Positions 24,935-32,995 of a stretch of 64,000 nt of DNA are shown here, in pieces. This stretch comes from Akkermansiaceae bacterium (GTDB lineage: Bacteria > Verrucomicrobiota > Verrucomicrobiia > Verrucomicrobiales > Akkermansiaceae): the NCBI GenBank assembly GCA_019634595.1, contig JAHCBC010000003.1, positions 186,001 through 250,000 on the forward strand, read 5' to 3'. The stretch's first letter is position 1; the number at the start of each line of letters is the position of its first letter. Below the pieces are notes generated by a model. That model was not told the DNA's origin. It was given only the letters and a program-made list of their open reading frames with translations, and made no database searches. The translations under genes were made by a program, and so were the position numbers.

Positions 24935-25714
24935 ATGTCCGACAAACTCGCACAGATCATCGCCACCAAGCATCTGGAGGTCGAAGCCCTCCTACCACGT
25001 GCTTCCCACCTCCGCGCCGCCGCCCTCCAGAGAAATGATTTCAGGGGTTTCCGCAGCGCGCTCGACCGTGGACCGGACAAGCTGGGCGTCATCGCCGAGG
25101 TGAAGAAGGCATCTCCTTCCGTCGGCCTGATCGACCCGAACTTCGACCCCATCCGGCAGGCCCGGCGCTACATCGACGGCGGCGCATCCTGCCTCTCCAT
25201 CCTGACGGACGAGAAATACTTCCAGGGTTCCCTGAGCTACCTTTCGAAAATCTCGGAATTCTCCACCGCACCGTTGCTGCGGAAGGATTTCACCATCCAC
25301 CCGATCCAGATCCATGAAGCGGTGATCGCCGGGGCGGATGCCATCCTGCTCATCGTCGCCGCGCTGGATGACGATCTCCTGCGCGGACTCTACGAGGAGG
25401 CGAAGTCCTTCCAACTGGACGTGCTGGTGGAAGTCCACAACCTGGAGGAAATGGACCGCGCGCTGGAGCTGGGGGCGGACCTCATCGGCATCAACAACCG
25501 GAACCTGAAGACCTTCGAGATCGATCTGGCCACCACCGAAGCCCTCGCCGACGAGGTTCCGGATGAAGTGCTGCTCGTTTCCGAAAGCGGTATCAAGACA
25601 CTGGATGACGCGAAACGCGCGCGGGATGCCGGCGCGAATGCCGTGCTGATCGGTGAGTCGCTGATGCGCGCGGACGACCCGAGCCGGGAGATCGAGGCTT
25701 ACCTGGCGCTCTGA
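24935..25714 (+). CDS. trpC: Indole-3-glycerol phosphate synthase
   Basis: Tryptophan biosynthesis: cyclises 1-(o-carboxyphenylamino)-1-deoxyribulose 5-phosphate to indole-3-glycerol phosphate. 259 residues of a (beta/alpha)8 barrel with IAEVKKASPSVGLI (catalytic Lys), LTDEKYFQGS, LLRKDFTIHP (second Lys), LVEVHNLEEM, GINNRNLKTFEID and VSESGIKT. The ATG at 24935 (MSDKLAQIIATKHLEVEAL) is the expected start; the frame is open further upstream but is not IGPS-like. It stands alone, divergent from the tRNA gene and convergent with hisD. Confidence 0.97.
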   Translation: MSDKLAQIIATKHLEVEALLPRASHLRAAALQRNDFRGFRSALDRGPDKLGVIAEVKKASPSVGLIDPNFDPIRQARRYIDGGASCLSILTDEKYFQGSLSYLSKISEFSTAPLLRKDFTIHPIQIHEAVIAGADAILLIVAALDDDLLRGLYEEAKSFQLDVLVEVHNLEEMDRALELGADLIGINNRNLKTFEIDLATTEALADEVPDEVLLVSESGIKTLDDAKRARDAGANAVLIGESLMRADDPSREIEAYLAL

Positions 25715-25721
25715 GGGGTTC

Positions 25722-25799
25722 GCTGGGAGCGCTGGTCTTCAGACCGGCTCTTTCGACGAGCGATGCCAAGATGCCGGTCTGAAGACCAGCGCTCCCAGC
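25722..25799. repeat. REP-like inverted-repeat doublet (type B)
   Basis: A perfect 27-base inverted repeat, 25722-25748 and 25773-25799, with a 24-base spacer. The arms contain GGGAGCGCTGGTCTTCAGAC and an inner palindrome GGTCT-TC-AGACC. The layout (GGAGCGCTGG then palindrome then CCGGC) is that of the type A elements with a different core. It lies between the convergent trpC and hisD stop codons and could also act as a terminator. Confidence 0.8.
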
Positions 25800-25801
25800 A
25801 A

Positions 25802-27091
25802 TCACTTCTCCAACCGGATGGCCGTGGAGCGGCCGTGGGCATCAAGTCCCTCGATGCGGGCGAATTCCTCGACCACGGAAAGGGATTTGCGGACCGACTT
25901 CTTGTCGAGCTTCACGATGCTGGTGCGGCGCTGGAACTGGTCGGCGCGCAGGCCGGAGAAGGAACGGCCACCACCACCGGTGGGCAGGGTGTGGCTGGGA
26001 CCGGCGAGGAAATCACCGACAGCCACGGGGGAGTCGTTGCCAAGGTAGATGGCACCCGCGGTCTTGATCTGCGGCAGCCACTTGTCCTCGTCCGCGACGA
26101 TGAGCGAGACGTGTTCCGGCGCGAAAGCGTTGGAAATTTCCACCGCATCCGCGAAGGATTTCACATGCAGGAGGAAGGTGCCGTTCTTGAGCACTTCCTT
26201 GATGATCTTCGGACGGGAAAGGGTGGGGAGCTGGCGGTCGATGGCCTTGAGCACCTTGCCAAGCAAGGCCTTCGAGTCGGTGACAAAGCCGACGACGCTG
26301 TCGCCGCCGTGCTCTGCTTGGGCGAGCAGGTCGGACGCGATGAAGTCCGCATCCCCCGTCTTGTCCGCGACGATGAGAATCTCGCTCGGCCCGGGCAGCA
26401 GGTCGATGGACACCGCGCCGATGAGCTGGCGTTTCGCCTCCACGACAAAGGTGTTCCCCGGTCCGAAAATCCGGTCCACGGGCTTCACCGACTTCGTCCC
26501 CAGCGCGAGCGCGGCGATGGCCTGCGCCCCGCCGACCTTGATCGCTTCGGTCACGCCGGCCGCCTTGAGGGCGTAAAGCAGTGCGGCATTCACGGTTCCG
26601 TTCGCGCCGCAGGGAGTGGCAGCCACGATCTGCGGGACACCCGCGGCTTTCGCGAAGCCCGCGGTCATCAGCGCGGTCGATACGAGGGGGGCCTTGCCGC
26701 CGGGGACATAGACACCCACCCGCTCGAACGGGGTGAAGCGTTCACCCACGACGGCGCCTTCGGCGTTCTTCGCGGACCAATCCTTGCGCAGGCTTTTTTT
26801 CGCGAAGGCGGTGATGTTGGCGAGACTGCGGGCGACCGCTTCTTTCGTCTCCGGGGAAACGCTTTCCTCCGCGGCGGCGAACTCCGCCCCGCTGACGAAA
26901 AGGGTCTTCGGGGTGAGGACGGCGTTGTCGAAGCGTTTCGTGTAGGCGAACAATGCCTGGTCGCCTTTTTCCGCCACTTCGGAGATGATCTGTGACACCA
27001 GATCCCGCACGCCATGCTCCGGGATCGCGCGCCGGTTGAGCTTGCGGACGAACGATGGATAGCCGGGGTCGTTGTAACTGAGGATCTTCAT
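25802..27091 (-). CDS. hisD: Histidinol dehydrogenase
   Basis: Zn-dependent NAD enzyme doing the last two oxidations of histidine synthesis. 429 residues from the ATG at 27091 (MKILSYNDPGYPSFVRKL). The signature runs from VGVYVPGGKAPLVSTALM and ATPCG, through VGGAQAIAALALGT, IFGPGNTFVVEAKRQL and DLLPGPSEILIVAD, to LLAQAEHGGDS (Zn Gln/His), the catalytic pair FAPEHVSLI and the C-terminal SHTLPTGGGGRSFSGL. Length and order are normal. It is a lone his gene, divergent from the transglutaminase gene. Confidence 0.97.
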   Translation of the reverse strand: MKILSYNDPGYPSFVRKLNRRAIPEHGVRDLVSQIISEVAEKGDQALFAYTKRFDNAVLTPKTLFVSGAEFAAAEESVSPETKEAVARSLANITAFAKKSLRKDWSAKNAEGAVVGERFTPFERVGVYVPGGKAPLVSTALMTAGFAKAAGVPQIVAATPCGANGTVNAALLYALKAAGVTEAIKVGGAQAIAALALGTKSVKPVDRIFGPGNTFVVEAKRQLIGAVSIDLLPGPSEILIVADKTGDADFIASDLLAQAEHGGDSVVGFVTDSKALLGKVLKAIDRQLPTLSRPKIIKEVLKNGTFLLHVKSFADAVEISNAFAPEHVSLIVADEDKWLPQIKTAGAIYLGNDSPVAVGDFLAGPSHTLPTGGGGRSFSGLRADQFQRRTSIVKLDKKSVRKSLSVVEEFARIEGLDAHGRSTAIRLEK

Positions 27092-27295
27092 ACCAGGCAG
27101 GTCGGGCGCGCACTGTGCCCGGGTTTTCCGGTTTCGCCAATCTTGAAAAGCGGATGTCTGCACGAGGCCTATCGACAGAGTCCCAATGGGCGGATGGACA
27201 TGGATGAAGGCCATTCATCTTCCATCCGCGGTTCCCGAACATAAATTCCCTCCGGGAACCATGGCATCCGGGACTTCCATGTGTTAGGATGGCGG

Positions 27296-28147
27296 ATGCG
27301 ATTCCGCGTCAGTTCCCAGCTCGACTACCATCTGGAAGATCCCGCCACGTTCTTCTTCGCGCTCAAGTGCATCGAAACGAACGGCCAGCACATTGAAAAC
27401 GAGTCGCTCCTGATCGAGCCGGAGGCGGACACGGATGACTTCACCATCGGCGTGGGGATGAACCGCTTCACCCGTGTCCGGACGTCCGGCAGCGGACCGC
27501 TGGCGCTCCGCTACCAGGCGGATGTGGAGACCAGCATCCAGCTCACGGATGTTTCCTCGCTGATTTCGGAAGGACCACACCTGCTGGTTCCGGATGCGAT
27601 CCCGTTCCTTTTCCCCAGCCGTTACTGCCAGTCCGACCGTCTCCGGCAACAGGCCGTCGATCTTTTCGGCCATCTGGAGGATCCGCACGCCATCGCCTCC
27701 GGCATCAGTGACTGGATCTACGAGCATGTCGCCTACCGCAGCGGCACCTCCAACGAGCAATCCTCCGCGGTGGATACGCTGGAGCAGCGGCAGGGCGTCT
27801 GCCGCGATTTTTCCCATCTCGCCATCGGCTTCTGCCGGGCGATGAACATGCCGGCGCGCTACGTGTCCTGCTACTCCCACCTGCTGGATCCGCCGGATAT
27901 CCACGCTGTGTTTGAAGTCTTCATCGGCGGGATGTGGTATGTTTTCGACCCCACCCGCCTCGCCCCGCTGAATGGTCTGGTGCGCATCGCCACCGGCCGG
28001 GACGCCGCGGACGCCGCCGTCTGCACCATCTTCGGGAACCCGGTGCTCAACAACATCCAGGTGGCCTGTGAGTCGCTGGATGGGGAGTTCGTCCCCATCA
28101 CCCGCGACACGCTGCATGCGGCGAACCAGGCGATCGCCCTGCTCTGA
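27296..28147 (+). CDS. Transglutaminase-like cysteine protease-fold protein
   Basis: 283 residues from the ATG at 27296 (MRFRVSSQLDYHL). An N-terminal beta domain (~1-100) precedes the transglutaminase core with the catalytic triad Cys169 (QGVCRDFSHL), His203 (DIHAVFEVF) and Asp218 (YVFDPTRLAP). This arrangement fits the bacterial transglutaminase-like family, which includes peptidases and amide-forming enzymes; true cross-linking activity is not implied. There is no signal peptide. It is followed after 15 bp by a second transglutaminase gene, and the pair is probably an operon. Confidence 0.85.
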   Translation: MRFRVSSQLDYHLEDPATFFFALKCIETNGQHIENESLLIEPEADTDDFTIGVGMNRFTRVRTSGSGPLALRYQADVETSIQLTDVSSLISEGPHLLVPDAIPFLFPSRYCQSDRLRQQAVDLFGHLEDPHAIASGISDWIYEHVAYRSGTSNEQSSAVDTLEQRQGVCRDFSHLAIGFCRAMNMPARYVSCYSHLLDPPDIHAVFEVFIGGMWYVFDPTRLAPLNGLVRIATGRDAADAAVCTIFGNPVLNNIQVACESLDGEFVPITRDTLHAANQAIALL

Positions 28148-28162
28148 ATCCACCCGTGGCCC

Positions 28163-29047
28163 ATGGAAATCCTGGACGTCAAAACCGAACCCCGCGAGCG
28201 GCTGCATCTCGTGCATGAGTCGCTCTACACCTATTCGGAGCCGGTCCATTTTTCGCCCCACCGCCTCGTCCTGCGCCCGCGGGAGGGCCACGACGTGCGC
28301 CTCCACATGATGACGCTGGAGACATTCCCCCGCTCGGAGATCCACTGGCACCGTGACATCCTGGACAACTCCATCGCGGTGGCTGAGTTCACGGAACCCT
28401 CCGCGGAACTCCGCATCCGGAGCGAGTTCATCATCGCCCTGCCGGCACCCGTGGACAAAGAGAAGCCGCCGCTGCTGGTCGCGTATCCGCCGCATGTCGC
28501 GGGCATCGACGAACTCATCACCGTCCCCTACCGGCAGTTCACCTATCCGCAGGAAGTGGAACGGTTGAGGAAATGGTTCGTCGCCAACAATCTGGAACCA
28601 CAGACCGGAGACCGCCGCGCGATCTTCGATGAACTGGCGGCGCTCATTTTCAAGACCATCCGCTACACGCGGCGGGAGGAACCGGGCGTGCAGTCCCCCA
28701 TCGCGACGCTGGATTTCGGCAGCGGATCCTGCCGGGACATGGCGGTGCTGATGATCGAGACAAGCCGGGCGATGGGCTATCCCGCGCGGTTCGTGAGCGG
28801 CTATCTGGAAAGCACGAACTCGCTGGTGGGCCGCGGCTCGACCCATGCTTGGGCGGAAGTCTATCTGCCAGACAAGGGCTGGACGGGCTACGACCCCTCG
28901 ACCGGCCGCCGCACCGGTGCGGGCCACGTGGCGGTGGGTGTGAGCCATCATCCGCGCGGTGTCATGCCCGTGACCGGAGGCTATGCCGGGAATCCGGGCG
29001 TCACCTCCACGCTGAGGGTTTCAATATCGACCGAGCGGTTGCCGTAA
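28163..29047 (+). CDS. Transglutaminase-like protein with N-terminal Bact_transglu_N domain
   Basis: 294 residues. The N-terminal ~90 residues (LHLVHESLYTYSEPVHFSPH, LRPREGHDVRLH) match the bacterial transglutaminase-like N-terminal domain. The core triad is Cys190 (FGSGSCRDMAVLM), His228 (GSTHAWAEVYLP) and Asp244 (GYDPSTGR). Such genes often come in pairs and beside alpha-E/circularly permuted ATP-grasp genes involved in peptide modification; here only the pair is present. Its TAA stop is the first triplet of a 215-bp inverted-repeat element. Confidence 0.87.
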   Translation: MEILDVKTEPRERLHLVHESLYTYSEPVHFSPHRLVLRPREGHDVRLHMMTLETFPRSEIHWHRDILDNSIAVAEFTEPSAELRIRSEFIIALPAPVDKEKPPLLVAYPPHVAGIDELITVPYRQFTYPQEVERLRKWFVANNLEPQTGDRRAIFDELAALIFKTIRYTRREEPGVQSPIATLDFGSGSCRDMAVLMIETSRAMGYPARFVSGYLESTNSLVGRGSTHAWAEVYLPDKGWTGYDPSTGRRTGAGHVAVGVSHHPRGVMPVTGGYAGNPGVTSTLRVSISTERLP

Positions 29048-29259
29048 GGAGGGAGGACACTCCTGTCCTCCGGCGGCATTGGCGAACAACAGTGGAGAAG
29101 TTTTCAGTGTTCAGTTTTCAGGAAATAAATGAATGCTGACTACGAATCCGGGCAGCCTTGAAAAGATCCGTTTCTTTCCTTCGCGGCCTTTGCGCATTCG
29201 CGGTGAATTTTCACTGACTTGCTGGTGCAGCCGGAGGACAGGAGTGTCCTCCCTCCTTA
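29045..29259. repeat. Dispersed intergenic element, copy 2 (complete, with 30-bp inverted repeats)
   Basis: Outer arms 29045-29074 and 29230-29259 are perfect 30-base inverted repeats starting TAAGGAGGGAGGACACTCCT. Each arm is itself a hairpin (GGAGGACA-CTCC-TGTCCTCC). The outermost TAA on each strand is the stop codon of the flanking convergent gene. The inner 155 bp carry GGCGGCATTGGCG, AGTTTTCAGTGTTCAG and a CTTTGCG...GCGGTGAATTTT block shared with the copies at 5481 and 62009. Confidence 0.85.
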
Positions 29260-30075
29260 CTCCAGCAATGCGTTGACCACGAACGTCGCTGCGGCGGCGT
29301 CCATGTGGCGGCCATCCGTGTAGCCGATGGCGTCCGCCGGGATGCCAGTGGTCATGTCCCACCATGGCAACCTGGTCCTGGCCGCGACCGCCCGCGCGAT
29401 CCGCAGGTCCAGCTCGGTTTCCTTTCCGCCTGCGGGCAGCAGGACGAGCCTCACATCCGCGCCGTTGTATTTCAGGCGGGAGAGGATGCGGGAGATTTCC
29501 TCCACCAGGCGTTCCTCGCTGGCGTCCTGCAATTCCGGCGCGGCATCCATGACGGAGAAGCCGGATGATCCGGCGAAGGGAGAGGCATCACCGGCTTCCG
29601 CGATGGCTTCCTTGTTCCTGTGTGACTCCAGCCAGGAGTATGCGAAGGCGGTCGGCCTCGCGGTCGCTCCGACGTTCGGCACTTTCATGCCCACCTTGAA
29701 CCAATCCGAACGGATGGCGGCTGCGGTTTCCTTACCCCTACCGTCGAGTTCGTAGGAAAGCGTGTTCGCCTCGACGAAGATGACTTCGGCGGATGGCAGC
29801 AGCCCCTCGTCGATGGCGCGCAGGGTGATGACCGCGCTGGCTCCGTCGCAGCCGAGGTTTCCGGCCTGCGGGCGTTCCGGCAGGCGGCCGGTGAGGGAGG
29901 AACCGAGAAACAGCACCCGGGGATGGTCCTTCGCTCCGGTCTGGAGGCGGGAGATGGAGGAGAAGTAGTTCGATTCGCTCTTGCGCGTCTTCCCGCCCAC
30001 CAGCTTCAGGGCAAACGTCTGCGCGCCGAAACATCCGGCGAGGGCAACGAGGAGGATGACAGGATAGCGGGCCAT
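29257..30075 (-). CDS. Exported SGNH-hydrolase-like partner of the MBOAT protein
   Basis: 272 residues with an N-terminal signal anchor (PVILLVALAGCFGAQTFAL). An SGNH-like pattern is seen: block I VLFLGSSLTGRL (Ser), a central VIFVEANTL strand, and a C-terminal Asp-x2-His in YTDGRHMDAAAATF. The gene begins 9 bp after the MBOAT gene on the same strand, a pairing like AlgI with AlgJ/AlgX or DltB with DltD, where the SGNH protein completes acyl transfer to a cell-surface polymer. The specific polymer cannot be told. Its TAA stop is inside the inverted repeat at 29230-29259. Confidence 0.65.
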   Translation of the reverse strand: MARYPVILLVALAGCFGAQTFALKLVGGKTRKSESNYFSSISRLQTGAKDHPRVLFLGSSLTGRLPERPQAGNLGCDGASAVITLRAIDEGLLPSAEVIFVEANTLSYELDGRGKETAAAIRSDWFKVGMKVPNVGATARPTAFAYSWLESHRNKEAIAEAGDASPFAGSSGFSVMDAAPELQDASEERLVEEISRILSRLKYNGADVRLVLLPAGGKETELDLRIARAVAARTRLPWWDMTTGIPADAIGYTDGRHMDAAAATFVVNALLE

Positions 30076-30084
30076 GGTGCGATG

Positions 30085-31557
30085 TCAGAACTGGAAGTAG
30101 ATGAAGCCCCGTGGCGCGCCGGGATTGGTGATGACCAGGAAGATCATCACCGCATGGACGATGCCCTCCGCCCATGGATTCCCCGCCTGCTTCACCCAAT
30201 ACGGGCGGTGCTCCTGGAGCCATCCCCAGCCGTGGTAAAGCACCGCCATGCCGCCATAGGCGAGGAGGGCGAAAACGGGCTGCCCCTTCACGCTCCAGTC
30301 GCCGCTTCCCATCATCTCGAAGAACAGGCGGATGTGCGCCATGTCCGGCATGAGGAAGGTGAGCCACAGGAACATGACCGCGTGGAAGGCATACACCCAG
30401 CGGAAGCCGTCGCGCAGCAAGCGCCACGGACCGGCGGAGGCGAAGGAGCCCGCGCGGCTGCGGAAGACCAGCCGCTCGAACGCCAGCAGGCCGCCATGGA
30501 GCGTGCCCCACAGCGCGAACTTCCACTCCGCGCCATGCCAGAGGCCGCCGAGGAACATCACCAGGAAAAGGTTGAAGTAAGTGCGCCCGGATCCCTTCCG
30601 GTTCCCGCCCAGCGGGATGTAAAGATACTCCCGCAGCCAGGAGGAGAGCGAGAGGTGCCAACGCCGCCAGAATTCCGTGATGCTCAGCGACAGGTAGGGA
30701 AATCTGAAGTTCTCCGGCAGACGGTAGCCGAACATCAGGCCCAGCCCGATGGCGATGAGCGAATACCCGGCAAAGTCCGCGAAGATCTGCAGCCCATAGC
30801 CGTAGAGCATGGCCATGAGCGAAATGGGTCCGCTGGTCCGCAGGCTGCCCTCCACCGTGAGCAGCACGGTTTGCTCCGCCAGATTGTCCGCGACGAAGAT
30901 CTTGAGGAAATAGCCGGTGACCAGATAGCGGCGGACCAGCGTCCAGTCGATGTTGCTCCAGAGCTTCTCGCGGATCTGGTCCACGAAGTCGTGCGCCTTG
31001 ACGATCGGCCCGGCGACGAGCTGCGGGAAAAAGACGATGTAGAGAGAAAGGTCGCCCAGCGATGCCGCGCGGCCCGATCCCGACCGGCCGAGGCGGCGCT
31101 GGGTTTCCTGGCTCACGTTCCCACGGTGGACATCCACCAGCAGGCTGATGGCGTGGAAGGTGTAGAACGAGATGCCGATGGGCAGCGGGATCGACCGGAC
31201 CCACGCGACCGCCGCCGGATGCACGCCCGGCACCGTTCCTAGCAGGATGCCCGCGTATTTGAAGAATGCGAGGAAGCCGAGGTTCAGCACGATGGCCCAT
31301 ACCAGCCAGCGTTTCGCCGCCACGGGGCGTTCCTCCCGCTTCGCCGACAGGATCCTCTCGACGGAGATGGCGTTGAAGACGCAGGAAACGCCCAGCAGCA
31401 ACAGCAGCCGCGGATCCTCCCAGCCGTAGAAGATGGAGCTGGCGGAAAGCAGCACACCCACCTGCCAGACACGTGTCCAGCGTGCCGGCACGGGGACATA
31501 GTACAGCACGAGCGTGATCGCGAGCAGGACCAGGAACTCGAACGAGTTGAAGAGCAT
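30085..31557 (-). CDS. MBOAT-family O-acyltransferase (AlgI-like)
   Basis: A 490-residue polytopic membrane enzyme moving acyl groups across the inner membrane. The MBOAT core is clear: SITEFWRRWHLSLSSWLREY, LYIPLGGNRKG, and the catalytic His in FLGGLWHGAEWKFALWGTLH. N-terminal helices include MLFNSFEFLVLLAITLVLYY and YYVPVPARW-like loops typical of AlgI/PatA. With the SGNH protein it forms a two-gene acetylation unit for an exopolysaccharide or wall polymer. The start is 74 bp below a REP-like element. No alginate genes are nearby. Confidence 0.93.
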   Translation of the reverse strand: MLFNSFEFLVLLAITLVLYYVPVPARWTRVWQVGVLLSASSIFYGWEDPRLLLLLGVSCVFNAISVERILSAKREERPVAAKRWLVWAIVLNLGFLAFFKYAGILLGTVPGVHPAAVAWVRSIPLPIGISFYTFHAISLLVDVHRGNVSQETQRRLGRSGSGRAASLGDLSLYIVFFPQLVAGPIVKAHDFVDQIREKLWSNIDWTLVRRYLVTGYFLKIFVADNLAEQTVLLTVEGSLRTSGPISLMAMLYGYGLQIFADFAGYSLIAIGLGLMFGYRLPENFRFPYLSLSITEFWRRWHLSLSSWLREYLYIPLGGNRKGSGRTYFNLFLVMFLGGLWHGAEWKFALWGTLHGGLLAFERLVFRSRAGSFASAGPWRLLRDGFRWVYAFHAVMFLWLTFLMPDMAHIRLFFEMMGSGDWSVKGQPVFALLAYGGMAVLYHGWGWLQEHRPYWVKQAGNPWAEGIVHAVMIFLVITNPGAPRGFIYFQF

Positions 31558-31630
31558 CAGGGGGAGGACCTATCAGATACGGTCCTCCCGTCCGGTTCAA
31601 CCCCCGCCAGTCACGTGATCGCGTATCACC

Positions 31631-31693
31631 GGAGCGCTGGCTTCAGCCGGCATCTTTGCTTTGCGAAGCCAAGCCGGCTGAAGCCGGCGCTCC
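31631..31693. repeat. REP-like inverted-repeat doublet (type A, copy 2)
   Basis: Arms 31631-31651 and 31673-31693 are identical in sequence to the arms at 22131-22198 (GGAGCGCTGGCTTCAGCCGG...), with a different 21-base spacer. It lies between the start of the MBOAT gene and the end of the DUF420 gene, in a same-strand gap. Confidence 0.8.
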
Positions 31694-31697
31694 TTGG

Positions 31698-32264
31698 TCA
31701 ATAATAGGGCCGCAGCATCAAGTAGCAGACGGGGCCGGTGGCGGCGACGTAGAGCCACATCGGGAAGACCCATTTCACCAGCCTGCGGTGGGCGGCGAAG
31801 CGGTTCGTCCAGCCGGAGATGAAGGCGAACAGGATGAACGGCAGGCTGATCCCCGCCAACACGATGTGGGTGATGAGGAGGAAGAAATAGACGGTCCGCA
31901 TGACCCCTTCTCCACCATAGCGGGTCTCCACCGTGGTGAAGTGGTAGGCCACGTAGCACAGCAGGAAGCCGACCGAGAGGCCCATCGCCGCGAAGATGAA
32001 GTTCCGGTGCAGCGCGATCTTCCCTTGCTTCACCGCCACCAGCGCGCCGATGAGTGCGAAGGTGACCAGTGTGTTGAGAACCGCATGCACGGGCGGCAGG
32101 AAGGACATGGACCAGCCTTCCGGCAGCGGGATCTTGTAGGGGCTGCGCATCATGACCACCAGCACCAGCACCACGGCGGTCAGGATCCATGCGGTGATGC
32201 CCAGCTTCTTCGAAAGGGCTTCCTGAGGGGCGCGTGACAGCCACGCTTTGTGTTCCGGTGTCAT
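31698..32264 (-). CDS. DUF420 membrane protein (cytochrome oxidase-associated)
   Basis: 188 residues with five membrane helices. HRNFIFAAMGLSVGFLLCYV, followed by a TVYFFLLITHIVLAGISLP helix and a FAAHRRLVKWVFPMWLYVAA helix, is characteristic of DUF420, a family related to CtaM and found with haem-copper oxidase assembly genes. Conserved His residues in the helices could bind haem. It starts 7 bp after the SCO gene, in a four-gene electron-transport block. The oxidase subunits themselves are not in the window. Confidence 0.85.
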   Translation of the reverse strand: MTPEHKAWLSRAPQEALSKKLGITAWILTAVVLVLVVMMRSPYKIPLPEGWSMSFLPPVHAVLNTLVTFALIGALVAVKQGKIALHRNFIFAAMGLSVGFLLCYVAYHFTTVETRYGGEGVMRTVYFFLLITHIVLAGISLPFILFAFISGWTNRFAAHRRLVKWVFPMWLYVAATGPVCYLMLRPYY

Positions 32265-32271
32265 GGGAGAT

Positions 32272-32988
32272 TCACTTTTTCGCCAGTTCCAGGCGGATGC
32301 GGTCGAAGAGTTCCTTCTTCATCCGCTCGTACATCTGCGGGTCGCGTTTCTTCGCTTCCTCGGAGCGGGCATCCGCCAGCGGCCACTTGCCGATGACGTT
32401 GAAATTCCGGTCCACCAGCAGGAAGCCGAGGTCGTGCTGGTAGCGGCCGTTCGCCTCGATGTCCAGCGGGTCGCTGCGCTCGCGCACGCCGAAGAATTTC
32501 AGTTCCTTCTCCAGATAACTGTGCGTCGCCTTGGCCTCCCCGGCGTTGAGGAACCACCAGTTCTTCGTGTCCGCGCCCAGCACCTTCGCGTACTCCTTCA
32601 GCTTCTCCGGCTTGTCCTCCTCCGGATCGACGGAGATGCAGGCGATGTGGAAATCCGGATCGGATTTGAACGCTTCGTAGATTTCCCGCAGTTCGGAGCC
32701 GTTGCGGACGGCACAGTGCGGGCATACGGCGAAAAACTCCGCGGCGACCCATACCTTGCCCCGCAGGTCGGACAGCTTCACCTGCTGTTCATCCTGGTTC
32801 ACGGCGGTGAGGTCCTTGCCGATGGCGAAGTAATCCGGCGGCGTGGTCTTGCCACTGTCGATGATGAGTTCCTCCCGGGGTTGGAGCGCGGGGAAGGTGG
32901 ACCGGGTGAGGATCGCCGCCGCGATGATGAGGGCTGAGATGACGGCGACGCCGGTGTAGAAGAGGAAGATGGTGGTTTTGCGGCTCAT
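32272..32988 (-). CDS. SCO1/SenC-like thioredoxin-fold protein
   Basis: 238 residues with an N-terminal membrane anchor (FLFYTGVAVISALIIAAAIL). The thioredoxin fold follows: LSDLRGKVWVAAEFFAVCPH with CPHC at 89-92, CISVDPEEDKPEKLKEYA, and a C-terminal His in QHDLGFLLVDRNFNVIGKW. SCO proteins deliver or reduce copper for the CuA centre of cytochrome oxidase; they normally have CxxxC, whereas here the pair is CxxC, as in thiol-disulfide reductases. The DUF420 partner next door supports an oxidase-assembly role. Confidence 0.85.
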   Translation of the reverse strand: MSRKTTIFLFYTGVAVISALIIAAAILTRSTFPALQPREELIIDSGKTTPPDYFAIGKDLTAVNQDEQQVKLSDLRGKVWVAAEFFAVCPHCAVRNGSELREIYEAFKSDPDFHIACISVDPEEDKPEKLKEYAKVLGADTKNWWFLNAGEAKATHSYLEKELKFFGVRERSDPLDIEANGRYQHDLGFLLVDRNFNVIGKWPLADARSEEAKKRDPQMYERMKKELFDRIRLELAKK

Positions 32989-32995
32989 GGTTGTT

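Noticed and set aside
27284..28951. Minus-strand open frame of about 555 codons opposite the transglutaminase pair
   Set aside because: No recognisable domain; it mirrors the third-position GC bias of the two real genes, whose triads are intact.
29045..29259. Inverted-repeat element as a coding gene or an insertion sequence
   Set aside because: 215 bp with no open frame of note; a non-autonomous element is possible but no transposase of matching ends is in the window.
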